Assembly (NCBI GenBank): GCA_963281255.1
Contig: OY725492.1
Span: 5,469,132-5,533,131, forward strand
Length of the DNA stretch: 64,000 bases
Source of the DNA: Aphrocallistes beatrix
Lineage: Eukaryota; Porifera; Hexactinellida; Sceptrulophora; Aphrocallistidae
Direction of reading: 5' to 3'
Every line of letters begins with the position of its first letter. The stretch's first letter is position 1. The position numbers and the translations under genes are program-made. The notes under the pieces were generated by a model. It did not search any database and had not been told where the DNA came from. It worked only from the letters and a program-made list of their open reading frames with translations. This document shows positions 11,171-23,300 of this stretch, one piece after another.

Positions 11171-12068
11171 TCTTAATAGCTAGCCTTAGCAACGGAAATT
11201 TCAAATTGTAAATAAGAGACATTCCACATGGGCAAATGGTATCCAGGGAGAGAGTTGGTATCGAATTAGTATTGAATATTCTATTTATAATAACAAATTG
11301 AAACCGAGATATGTGAAATATGTAGCATACGCGTTCGTTGCTATGCTGAAACGTATGGAATGTTCTGCGTCATATATGTGTATACATACCAGGTACCTGC
11401 GAAAAGTTTCAGTTATGTGCAACTAATTTAGTTTAGTTCACATTTAAGTGAATCTCAACCATACAAGTCATACTATGGTTACAGTGGAATGCCTTAGGAA
11501 TGCGGGTATCAGAGTGTAAACAGAGTTCTAGAGGGTTGAGATTGTGTCAGAGTGCAAGGTGGATTGACCTCAAGACACACGCAGATTGTGTTAAGGTGTG
11601 TCGACATGGTAAATTGATGAATCAGCGACAACACTGCACTTCATGGCTCCACTGCAGGATCGTTCCTAGTCATTGTTACGCTTAATTATTCATAATCACT
11701 CAATGCTGTTTCAGATCCAAAACAAAGACACAGAATCTGCTCTCGTCACTCATGGCAGAGCCGAATTCACTCAACTCATCAACTTAGATCATGCGTAGTT
11801 TAGGAATATCGCGCTTTGCCGTCAAATGCCAGTGCTAATTCATGAAATAAAACATACAAATATGCAAATTAACGCACTTAAGGATAATCCCTGAGGGAAA
11901 CTGTTGGAGGTATGCAAACAAGTTGCAACAATGTTGCACTGAAATAGACTTGTTCTATTTCCATGCGATAGTTACCATCCATGGTCCGATTACATATCTA
12001 CGAGTATACACAACACATTCGTTCATAATTCATAACACAGCTGAGTTCAACAAGGAGAATGTTAGTAG
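11171..12068. other. Gap between the PH-SH2 gene and IVD
   Basis: About 0.9 kb, AT-rich. It should hold the PH-SH2 promoter and the IVD 3' end. No gene, RNA or clear repeat is seen. Confidence 0.5.
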
Positions 12069-15000
12069 CTATTTATAGAGACTGTTGAATGAGCGCCCGA
12101 GTATCAGTTTCCGCACTTCCTGTGTTCCCGCGCCTATTTCGTAGAGCTTGGCGTCGCGTAGCAACCTCCCAGTCGGGTAGTCGTTGATGTACCCGTTCCC
12201 GCCCAGACACTGGATGGCGTCCAGTGCCACCAGGACACAATTCTCAGAGGTGTAGTAGATGACAGCCGCGCAGTCGCGTGGGCTTATGTGTCCCTGGTCC
12301 ACCGCACGCGCCACTGAGTAGAGGTAGGTGCGAGAGGCGGACAGGCGGGTGTACATAACGGCCATTTTCTCCTGGATCAGCTGGAAGTGTCCGATTGGCT
12401 GATTGAACTGTTCCCGTGTGTGGACGTATGGGACTGCGATGTCAAGAGCTGCCTGCATTATGCCGACGGGACCACCCGAGAGGACAAGGCGCTCCACATC
12501 CAACCCACTCATCAACACGTACACGCCCTTGTTCTAGAGGAAACAGCTGTTTACTAATTCCGTACTCTGCACTTCCGGGTTGATTAAAGTATTCTTAAAT
12601 CAACGACAAACATTAATTTAGCTATCGTAGCACGGATTCAATTCCGTTGAGTAATTCTTGCAAGATTGTCTGAACTTTAATTAAGGCCAGTACTGGTAGC
12701 TGACGCTATTTTTTTTTGAAATTTTAGATTTGAAGTTTTGTTTTTTTAAGTTCATATATGTATTCTTATATTCGTACGAAACAGCTTTTGGAAATTCAAA
12801 GTAGTTTGACCGTTATGTCACCTTTAGTAGGTGTCAATTCAATGGGTATGATTGGAGATAAAAATTTATTCCAAATAGTAGAAGTGAGATTTTATGCGCA
12901 CTCCTAGAAAAATTTTTTCCCATCAATTGCCGTTCTTAGTGTTTTAATTCATTGTAGGCACAGTCGACTCCGCTTAATAGGGCCACTGTTTAATCGGGTC
13001 AACCGCTTAATCGGCCCACTTTTGGCAGGACCGGAATAGCTCTCACACATTGAAGCTAATACAAAATATTTTCGGTTAATAGGATTCTCCGCTTAATCGG
13101 GGCAAAATGTCCTCTGACCGATGTGACCCTATTAAGCGGAGTCGACTGTATATTGCTTTAGATAACTGACTAGAATCTAAGCAGTCTAAGCAGTCTTCAG
13201 TAGAATTATTCAACAGTATTTTAAAGGAAATTTGCCTAATTTTAGCCACTATTTTGGGATTTCACCAAAAATTGGAAAATATCTCTGGAATGTGTGTTCT
13301 GAATTGAATGATTCTAGTCAAATTTTGTCAACAGTATGCATAGATCAGATTGCAAGCCTAACAACCCATGATTACAATCAAACTAGTGGAGTTATTTTTG
13401 CGCACATATTTTATACTCTGTTATAGAATTTAATATTACGCAATCTGGAACTATAGCATTAAAGTCAGAACATTCGATGAGAGAACAATTTAATTGGTGA
13501 AATAATAACTACTATGGGTAGCTTTAAAAGAGTTAAACCAATGGATAAGCTAGCATAAGAAAACCTATGCACCCAGTACTGGCCTTAAGTAATTGCAGAG
13601 TTCACCATAATCTAATTGCCCAGAGCAGGAACTAGACTAATGAGAGTAGAACTGCACTGAGAAATGTTAATCTATGTTTAGTCTGACCAGCTGTCCGAGC
13701 AAGTTCTCCTTAGGCACGCGGCAATCTTGGAACACGAGTTCTGAGGTGCTGGAGCCCCTCATGCCTAGCTTGTCCAGTTTAGGGGAGTGGCTGAACCCTG
13801 GAAACGATTTCTCCACCAGGAATGCGGAAATGCCTCGCTGTTGTTTCTCGGGATCGGTCTTGGCGTAGACTACCAGGACGTCCGCGTCAGGCCCGTTCGT
13901 GATCCAGAACTTGGTCCCGTTCAGCAGGTAGTGGTCCCCTCTCTCCTCCGCCCTGTCAACCAATCAGATGTTGTTATACTATGCATACTGAAGTAGTCAT
14001 CATGTAACGTGGATACAGTGACGGGAGTTAGGTATGTGTAGTTGTTAGAATGCCGTATGCATTTGTCAGAGTTCCAGTACTTTTGTTAAAAAGGAAAAAT
14101 CTAAAATGTCCACAGGTGTGGGTTTAGCGGTACCAAGGGGTATCGAGGAACAAAATTACTGCTTAGTGCATTCCTAATCCCTATTCGTGTTGCTGGGATG
14201 GGACCAGATGGCACTGTTTGCCCTGGAGCCTAGGCAATCCAGTTCCCTTTGAAGGCATTCAATAAAGTATTTTTTCAGAAAGAGGATTATAATTTTGGGT
14301 TTAGTTCCCCATACGCTATCTACATCATCGGGGATTAACATAAATTTGCTTGGAGATTCTGGTTCCAGGCATATTCATATGTAAATTCGTCCTAAGACCA
14401 GTACCACATGGCCAGCCCACACAAATGCATGGATGAACTCGGTTCTAAACGTTTATGAATATCTAATTTACTAAATAAAGTTAATGGAATTTAATGACAA
14501 AAAACTAAAAATTCTAGTAAAGTTTTCTGCAAAGTTTAGTTGGATTTTAAAACCTAAAATCTACCTAACAACTAAAAATTGTTAATTCTCATTATCCTTA
14601 AGTTCACACTTCGCCTCAACTAGCTATAATGTGTCACATTCCTGCTGTAACTATGCAACGAATCAACCTAATCATCAAAATTTATTTCGCAGAGATCAGC
14701 TGATTCGCTGGCCAGATGTCACTGCTGACACAGCAGTAAATATTACGGACTCAGTAATCTGATTGGATGATTCTGACTGTGCATCAGGTCTTGAGGTTGA
14801 ATGTTCCCGAAATGATGATTGGGCAAAATTCCATGTGCATGTGGACTTAGTTACAGAACAGCGGATATGGAATGCATTTACTTGGGAATAAAATGACTTT
14901 ACTTGCTAATTACAGGACCGTAAGCAAGCATTCCTTTCATTTTGCGTGAAGATAAGAAATTAAAATAAGGGAAAAAATTATTAGAACTGAAATTAAGTCA

Positions 15001-15585
15001 GCCACTGCTCCCACACACCTACGCCACTTGAGATCCACCTTGCACGGAGTAACTACGATTTCCCGTTCCCTCACCGCACAAATATACTCAGCTATCACCG
15101 TAAATGTTGAATGACACGTTTGTATTGATATTTCTGTTAAATGAATTTAAGGTCACTGTTAATAGTAAACTGTTTCAATTCTAAAAAGACTTTCAGTGGG
15201 ATGTGGGCTGGGGGTATATCATTATCTCATTATTTGATAATATAATCAATGCTGATGATTTGGTAGATCGTTAGCTATAAACATTAACTAACTCATTAAG
15301 TCTCAATATTAATCTATATATATTTAAACGCTATATGACTGTGTAATATCTCCATCTATAGCAATCAATTTCCAGCACCTGAATCTAATGGAGTTCTGAT
15401 TGCAATAATGACATTAATGAGAATATATGTGGTAGCAAGATATCAATGCGGGCGGATGAGCCGAACATGTTGCAATTAACAGTGGCATAATTAACTTATC
15501 AGCGTAGAAGAATGTGCCCAGCTGATCCTAATTGCAAGTCATGAATATGTGACGAGGGCGAATCTGAAAAATTGATTAATCACAC

Positions 15586-15646
<61 letters not shown>

Positions 15647-18600
15647 CGACTCCGCTTAATAAGGTCACATCGGTCAGAGGACATTTTAAGCGGAGAACCC
15701 TATTAACCGAAAATATTTTGTATTAGCTTCTATGTGTGAGAGCTATTCCGGTCCTGCCAAAAGTGACCCAATTAAGCGGTTAACCCTATTAAGCGGAGCC
15801 GACTGTATATATATATATTTTTTCACCTGAGTTTCATGGATACCACGTCAGACCCAGATCCCGCCTCACTCATGGCCAGGGCTCCAATCTTGTCGCCAGA
15901 GATCAGCAGGGGGAGAAAGCGCGCCTTCTGATCAGCTGTTCCGTGTCGCGTTATCTATAAACAGAATCCATACACTACAAACGGAACAGCCAATCAAATC
16001 CTAGTTTAATCAACAGCTGACTGGACTGTGATGTTATCAGTCCTAGTGACAGCTAGGGTATATGGAATTCCTAAGATTCGAGGAATATGATCTACTCATG
16101 TTCGAAGTGGCTTCTATGTGACACATTTCACAACAAGGCGTCGCTCTTGTGTCAAATGTGGCATAAATCAACAGGCGCTCATAAGGAAAGAAGCCCATTG
16201 GTTGTCGCTAGGGATTCCTTTTCAACAGATTATGCACTACGACAATCGGGCGAACTGGATCTGTGTTTGCTCAGCTCCAGATCGATTGGCTGACTCGGTT
16301 CAGTTTCAGTATAAATATAACAAGTTTGATGTGGTGAACAGAAATGATACAACTCATAGCAGTTAGCTGCGTGGGCAGACGAGACGGTGGAAAGGAAATG
16401 ATTGAGCGGAGCAGATAAGTACTGGGATGTGGTCATTTAGGGTTAGAGTGGTAGCGTATCAAATGGTATAAATTTGTCCGTCAGCTAATCTGGATGAGCT
16501 ATATCCATCACGACACAATCTTAGTGTAAGATAATACCGTTTTATAATTTTATCATTTCAATATAATATTAGCCAATCAACTCGCAGACTGCTAGCCGAA
16601 TGAATTCCAGCAGTGCCCTCGCATTAGGTGGCAACGTACCACCTCAGGGGACACATTTGCAATACCCAATCAGATCGATGCACATGAGCCACCACTTTCC
16701 ACTCACCGCGACAACTCAGAGGTACATGGACCCGTTCGCACCTCCCAACTACTACGATGTGTCCCTCACATCCCCCCAAACAGTCAATCATTTGCCGCCC
16801 AAGCAGCATCCTGCCGGCGCCTCACAGCGACACAATTGTGTCCCGCTCACACCCACCCAAAGACACAACTGCATCCCACTGAGCGCGACACAGCGACACA
16901 ACTGCGACAACTTCACAACTAAGCACAACGATGTGAAAGCGCGCGTGGAGCGCCGAATCAGCGAATTGAACGCTCAGCTCCAATGCGCGCCCAGTGACAC
17001 CAGCTCTCCGTGGTGGGACGAGCTGGCGGAGAACTATTTTCAGGCGCGCTCGAGCATCCTGCTCCTGCTGCCCCAGGCGGGACGCAAGGACTCCAGAGGA
17101 CAGAGGTACCACCTCGACAAGACCCCCCACGCAGTGTTGGAATTCTTCAAATCGCTCTACGAGCACCAGGTAACCGTGCCAATCAGGTTTATTACATAGC
17201 AACCGGTTCAGATCCAAGTATGTGCGAACGTACCAACGAATTAGATATGTGCAAACATCTTCGAGGGTACATAGCAACCATCTGGATACTTTAGAATGTG
17301 TGTAGGTGTCACAGGTGTCCATCTCCTTCAAGAGCGGGCTGGTGGTGACGGAGAACCCGCGCACGCGGGAGATTGAGGCACACGCCCTGGACACCATCTT
17401 CTACACGGAGCACGACCAGCCACAGAACGTCAAGGTGACAACGGAGGGACACATGGCGCTCGTCTTCACACCTCAGCTCAAGATCCAGTACCTGGAATTC
17501 GATGTGAAGAGCGCCAACGAGTTTGTGGCGCGTAAAAACTTGCAGAGTATGAACAAGGGCGCCATTCAGGAAATGCGCGCCAATTCCACGTGCTACGGCA
17601 TGCACAGAGAGACCGTCCAGTTCCTGAAAATGGCGCGCGTTCTGGAAAGTAAGTATGAATCAGCCAATCAGATTACATCCTCCCTAACTACGGTTCTGTA
17701 CTCTAGGTATGCAGGTAATGATGGCCCGGCACAAGAATACGAACTCCATTCCGAAAGAAGTGGTGCCACAGCCACAGCCACTTCACATTCCTAACGACAC
17801 AACTCCGACACACTCCACCGTACCACCTCGAGCAAAACCTGACATTCCAACGCGTAACCATGGCAGTCAGAAGAATCCTAAGAATGCACGTAAGAACCGG
17901 AAGCGGAAACTGGAAGGTGAATTCGGAACTGGGATTAAGCGGACGAGAAGTGACGAAGTGTTCGAAATTGTCGCAATGGCAGAGGTGGAGGTGATGCGAC
18001 ACAATCTGAATATGTCGGGCCGCAAGATCCACCTCGTGACCAGGAGCCATAGCAACGGCATACACTCAGGAATGTATCCTGTTTTGATCAATCAAATGCG
18101 TATATAATTGTTTAGAAATGTTTATATTAATGCACGCCTGATATTGCGCAATAAAACAGCTGAGTAACGTGTGAGGTGTCCGTGTTTGGGACACTTCAGG
18201 TGTGAGATTGTGCCACATCCACCACCAAGAGACAGTCCTGGTGGTTAGATGGGGTGATACTAAATATAGCACTTCGTCTTCGAGGTGTTGGTGGGAGGGA
18301 TACTAGTCCGGAATTCCATTTACTTCAGAAACGAAGGAATGTAGCGTAATTAATCGAGGAGATATGATTCTCAAAATTGTTATCGCTTTATTATTGCTGA
18401 GGAGTCATTTGGCATTCAATAGCTAAGTAATGTGATTGTTAGCTAAGTAATGGCTAAGTAATGGCTAAGTGGTGATAAAAGAATCGTGATCGATTGCAAG
18501 CAATAATAGTGGCGTAGAGTATAATGTTACACACAAGACAGTGGACGTCACAACGAGGATTCCAGCATACATAGAATACTAGCATCGCAGGTGGACCAAA

Positions 18601-19890
18601 TTAGCTCCGCAAAATGCGATGCGATACCGGATAAATCAGCCCTGTACTCTCCTGCACGCCAGGAATAGCTGAGCTAGATAGAGCACGGAAGTTTATATAG
18701 CTACCACAGTTGCCCGTTATCTGCATCTTTTAGTATGTCTGAGATTTGTACGCATTAGCTGTGGTTTGATAAAGAACTGACAATAAACATCTCAATTAAG
18801 ATAATGGAATGATGAACTTGTATCGCTTATCGGTAAAAGCACTAATTACTATAAATAGACGAAGCGACCAAGTGTTTGTTGAATAAGATAGGACCGCATC
18901 TATGAATTGCATGGATGAATGTGTGATCGCCACGGGATAACTCTTAGAGGCGTTCAACCTGAATGTTTGAGTTACAGTTACGTTCCACGTCCCACATCAT
19001 TGACATAGGAACTATCAGGATAAACACACAAGCAGGCTAAATATAAGGTAAGCTGAGGACGGATAAAGAGGGGGGTAGAGATTCAGTTCCTAGGGCAGCA
19101 CATTTGAACTCAATTCAAGTACCTGGGCTGTTCACACGTATAAACTGTAGAGTAGTGGAGTCGAACGATTCTCCATTGGAAAATAGCCCAACCATAGCGC
19201 AGTACGTATTAATTACTTCAATGAATTTCCATATGTTAGCGCCTAATTATAAGCATTACTGGGAGTATTACATGGTGCAAATTAACATGCCATAGCGCCA
19301 CATGGTAACTAGGAGGAGGCAATAGCTTCTAATGTATCGTACTCTAAACCTATCTCCCTAACATGCCATTGTGTACATATCCTAACTATAGGAGGAAGTG
19401 TGAACAGCTGACCTGGTTGACACAGAGGTTGGAATGGGCGCCATAACTGAGCGCGATCGCAGCAGAGGCGCGGCTCATCTCCTCCATGACGACACAATGC
19501 TCCGTGAACCCCATCCCCGCGCCCCCGAACCTCTCCTCAGCCGTCACCCCCAGCAGGCCCATCCCCCCGCACTTCTTGAAGAACGCGCGCAGATCTGGCC
19601 AATCGTTCTCTCTGTCTATCTGATCCGCGTAGGGCGCCAGATGCTCGGAGCAGAACCCGCGCACAGATTCTCGCAGCTGTCTCTGCGTCTCAGTTAGGCC
19701 TACGGGAATGAATAACGGAAGCTGATTGGTGGAGTCAAACATTCCTACCTGACACCTTGTCGTCCACTTCGATGGCTGCTGGTCCCGCAGTGGCGCCGGA
19801 TGCAGGGTTGGGGGTCTGCCACCGTCTGAGAGTGGAGGCGGGTGTCCGGATGGCTGGGGCAGAAAATAGGCGCCGAACTGCACAGAACAT
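12069..19890 (-). CDS. IVD: Isovaleryl-CoA dehydrogenase, mitochondrial
   Basis: FAD-dependent acyl-CoA dehydrogenase of leucine breakdown in the mitochondrial matrix. Five exons: 19890-19749, 19699-19413, 15954-15827, 13952-13688, 12533-12069; total 1287 bp, 428 aa (human IVD is about 426). The ATG at 19890 opens an Arg-rich presequence ([20 protein letters not shown]) fitting mitochondrial import. [55 protein letters not shown] and [20 protein letters not shown] are conserved. The catalytic Glu is in the IVD-specific place ([13 protein letters not shown]), and the usual C-terminal Glu of other family members is absent (LYEIGAGT), which separates IVD from MCAD or SCAD. The stop TAG lies inside a CTATAAATAG word. 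LDB is nested in intron 15955-19412. It is divergent from LONRF. Confidence 0.95.
12534..13687. other. IVD intron 4
   Basis: AT-rich intron with one pogo-type MITE at 12961-13148. Nothing else is recognisable. Confidence 0.5.
12961..13148. mobile_element. Pogo/Tc1-type MITE, copy A
   Basis: A 188-bp element with inverted ends CAGTCGACTCCGCTTAATAG / CTATTAAGCGGAGTCGACTG. The right flank is TA; the left flank reads CA. It has no transposase. It shares both ends and the internal GGCAGGACCGGAATAGCTCT block with the copies at 15643 and 54897. Confidence 0.85.
15583..15642. repeat. (CA)n-(TA)n microsatellite
   Basis: A run of CA dinucleotides followed by a long TA run, directly abutting MITE copy B; a shorter TA run follows the element at 15806-15820. 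Confidence 0.95.
15643..15805. mobile_element. Pogo/Tc1-type MITE, copy B
   Basis: A 163-bp relative of the 12961 element sitting inside a TA microsatellite, which suits a TA-targeting transposon. The left end begins TAGTCGACTCCGC and the right end GCGGAGCCGACTG, each with a point change. It is the reverse orientation of copies A and C (the CATCGGTCAGAGGACATTTT block is on the left). Confidence 0.85.
16600..18107 (+). CDS. LDB1: LIM-domain-binding protein (LDB/CLIM/Chip)
   Basis: Adaptor that dimerises and joins LIM-homeodomain and LMO factors in transcription complexes. Exons 16600-17169, 17315-17648 and 17707-18107 give 1305 bp, 434 aa. The dimerisation domain (~residues 140-320) is recognisable: [60 protein letters not shown], and [18 protein letters not shown], which matches the MQELMSRHK end of the domain. 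It is clearly divergent. A basic stretch (RKNRKRKL ... IKRTR) may be a nuclear signal. The acidic LIM-interaction domain is not obvious; the C-terminus after ~360 is unlike vertebrate LDB. Residues ~77-107 hold three RHNC repeats. AATAAA is at 18150. It lies inside IVD intron 15955-19412 on the opposite strand. Confidence 0.85.
18108..19412. other. IVD intron 2 downstream of LDB
   Basis: It holds the LDB 3' end with AATAAA at 18150, then AT-rich sequence with short GCTAAGTAATG repeats near 18420-18470. No gene is seen. Confidence 0.5.
18145..18155 (+). terminator. Poly(A) signal of LDB
   Basis: AATAAA at 18150, about 43 bp after the LDB stop codon. Confidence 0.6.
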
Positions 19891-20377
19891 GCTAATAATA
19901 GCAACTGATTGCTCGAATTTTTTTCGTAATCAAATTAATTATTGGATAGAGAAGTGATTAGAATTCTCCTAGCTCACGTTGCCATAGGACAGAGCAATGG
20001 AATTTGCCAACAAAGTGAAACGAATCTAATTTCCTTGAAGTCAAAATAAGTCAGCAAATTGCTGTTAGTTTATTATTGGCTGAGGGATACAAGGATTACC
20101 CCTAGCACTCCTTCTGCTATTAAGGAATGTAATTACTTATTAATAAACATTTTAATTATAGCATAATTGTCATGGTGTGATGTCACAGGTCGTATCTAGT
20201 AGAAAGTGGCACAAGTAATTGCCACTGAGTAGTGGTGTGCTCACGCCCGTCGTTGAGGTCAGCGCATTCGTCAGAGATCATGCGACATGATTGGATGATG
20301 TATAACTATAGTAAAATAGGCATTCTAATAGCCAATCCACTGCGAGTTTTACTGCAGCTGTACACTTCAATGTTAGC
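19891..20377. promoter_or_regulatory. Shared divergent promoter, IVD / LONRF
   Basis: Only 487 bp separate the IVD start codon (minus) from the LONRF start codon (plus), so the two promoters must sit here and may be coupled. Exact start sites are not visible. Confidence 0.55.
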
Positions 20378-23300
20378 ATGGCAGAGACGGAAGCAGGTAT
20401 GACGTCATTTCTACAACTGATGGCAGAGTGGTTGAGTGGCACGAGGGAGTGTCAGCCAATGGATCGGCTGGCGCCCCTTCTCGTCCACATTCCAGACATC
20501 CCTAAAGTCTCGGGGAGGGAGCTAGACCCGCTCTTGTGCGGGGTTTGCTCCAACCTAGTCTATGAGCCTATCTCACTCCTGAACGGCCAATCAATCTGCA
20601 AGCTCTGCTACTGCAGGACAGTGAAGAGCAGCTGTGAGGTGGAGTACAGTGTCAACGTGTGTCTCGCTGGCATCCTAGAGCGACACACGGGCGGGGCCTA
20701 CAAGGCCATGGAGCTCAGGGTGGAGGGAAATGCCAAAGTGAAGGAGGTGTGAAAATATGAATAATGGCATCGAATCGGGTGTGGATAGTTTGTGAATAAT
20801 ATAAATATTTTTTAGAAAAAGTGGGAGGAGGCCGTGTCTATCTATAGCCGGACCCTAGACCTGATAGGGAGTGGCATGGGGGAGCACGTGGTCCTATCCA
20901 ATCGCTGCTTCGCAGAGGTGTCAAGTGGCATGCTGGAGGAGGCGCTGAGGGACGCGAACAGCTGTCTCAAGAAGGCGCCATTCTGGAAGAAGGGCTACTA
21001 CCGGAAGTCAGCTGTGCTTGAGAAAATGGGCCTGAAAGAAGAGGCGCTGGTGCTGTGTCTCATGGTGGCAAAATGTGGCACACTGGATGCCTCGGTGGAG
21101 GATAGCATCAGGAGGTGAGTTCGATTATATTGCATTAGTGGACTATGGATATGGTAATACTCTTTCAACTGTCATTTTTACAAATTTGACTTAATTTCTC
21201 ACAAATGCAAAGCCTTTTTTGTGAGGTGTGATATGCTACATCACACCTCCCATTCCATCTTATGACGGTAACTTCTATGATTCTAAATTAAGTACACATT
21301 GGAAATTATATCTAAATTTATCAGTTCGAGTCAGTTTTGTTGGTAAACACACCCATCCATCCCTAGCCAATCAACGGTCTCAGTGACGTCACTATTCTAT
21401 ATTTAGAAGGAATCAACCAATCAAAAGAGTGCTGGTTTAAATCAATGCTATCCAAAATAGGTGACTGAAGAGTAAAATAAATATATTAATAATAGTTAGA
21501 AATCGCTACTACCGTGTGTGCGTGCGACACACGACACAGTGGCGCCCGGCGCTCGCACACGAGATGTGAGACACTACCACTACAGTATCATCAATTGTAC
21601 AACTGCACAAATTAAAATTCACACCGCGACGAGCTTAATGCGTTAATCGCTGAGATGTGAAAGGATTTCGAGAATGAGAGGTCGGAGGTGTGGGTCGTTT
21701 TTAAAGGTGTCAGAGGTGGCACTCTCGGGACACAAGAGCGCCAGGAGGCGTGGCTGGATGTCGAGGAAGAGGGGCAGGTTGTCGGGATGCTGGGACAGTC
21801 TCAGGAGGGTGCTGGCCGCCCGGCGTCGCAGCGAGTTGAGAATCACGAACTCCTCCTGGGGGCTGGCGCCCTTCGTGGCCCGTGGAGGCGGGTTGCCAAG
21901 TGGCAGAGGAGGCGCAAACTCGACACATTCCAGCAGAACTTGCAGCAGTGGCGCCTGTCTGGCGATGGCGTAATGCGGACACAGATCCGGAGTCCCGCAC
22001 ATGTTGTACAGGAGCACGAACACGAACTGTCTGGCGATTATGTCCTTCTTGTTGATGGACCACTTAGACAGCTCCCTCACCAGCTGGCGCAGCTCTGATT
22101 GGCTGGGCGTGCCCAGGATGTAGTCCACGTTGGATGGAAGCACGGACAGCTTGGAGAGGCACTCCAGCACCAGGCGCTTGGGGCTGAGCCAGGAGGTGTT
22201 GGAGAGGTGCGGCAGGGGGTCCTGGCACATGGAGGAGGGGCAGGTGAGCCAGTGGGTGAGCGCGTGCAGCAGGGAGTGCGCCACGTGGGAGGGGTAGAAG
22301 GAGAAGTCCAGGGCGCCCGCCATGTTGCACAGGAGCACGAAGATGTCCTCGCGGACGTACTCCAGGTACATCCACCACCACTCACACCTGCGACACAAAG
22401 TGGCACTTAATCAGCGACACAAACGCACACAGCAGCATTGATGCAATTAAACTGGAACTGTCAAGTTCCTAAATTTAGAAGTGGCACTCACCTGACTGTG
22501 TCGAGGACATACTCGTCCCCAGTAGAGTCGCAGTCTTCTTGGGAGTCGGAGGGGTCGGGGGGTCGCTCCCTCAGCTGGATGCGCGGGGGGTGCGAGTGTC
22601 TCAGCAGCAACAGCTGACCGCTGAGCGAGAGGAGCGAGTGGTGGTGAGCTAAAATTAGCTCGTTCCCTTGGATGAAGCTGAGACAGCGAATCAGGTTGGA
22701 GATGCAGATGGTCATGTGTCCCAATTGTGTCTCAGGTGTCGGGTGGAGGAAGAGCACATTCTCAGGAGGCCTCAACACCTCGTCCTCTCCTTCCAACTCC
22801 TCCCTCTCCTCGCCATCAGCTGTGACACTTTCACACCTAGAGGTTGAACTATAAATAGAACTGAGTCCAACTGCAGCGTCTATAAATAGTACCTGTCTGA
22901 TAAGGGGGTGCGCAGGTAGCGGACAGAGTGCGGAAGAGAGGTGTCAAGTGGCGCAGGTGGCTCCGTAGGTGGTCTCATTTGTGGCGGGAGGTCAGTGTCG
23001 GCGGGCGGAGATGTTGGTCCTGTGTCCACAGGCTCGGGTTTCTGATGCGGCAGACTGATCTCCCCGGGGAACATGTCCAGCAGACAGCGCAGCCAGCAGG
23101 CCACCAGGGCGTCCAGGAGCCCTGGCGCCTTGGACAGGAGGAACAGCTCGCGGGTGCCGTTGTGGTTGAGGAGGATGGTGAGGTAGTCCAGCGCCCACGC
23201 CGTGTCCGTCAGCACGCCGCTCCTGAGCGCCATCGTCAGGCGCATGGGGTCCGTCATGTTCATGTTTGGCGGGTGTTTCTTGCGTTTGCGCGGGATCGGA

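Larger units (their letters stand above)
13953..15826. other. IVD intron 3
   Basis: About 1.9 kb, AT-rich, with (CA)n/(TA)n microsatellites and a MITE near its 3' (low-coordinate-to-high) end at 15.58-15.82 kb. No coding signal is seen on either strand. Confidence 0.5.

Noticed and set aside
10176..11176. Large alternative frames over the PH-SH2 gene
   Set aside because: No domain is seen, and composition is typical of GC-rich shadows. The PH and SH2 motifs fix the real frame.
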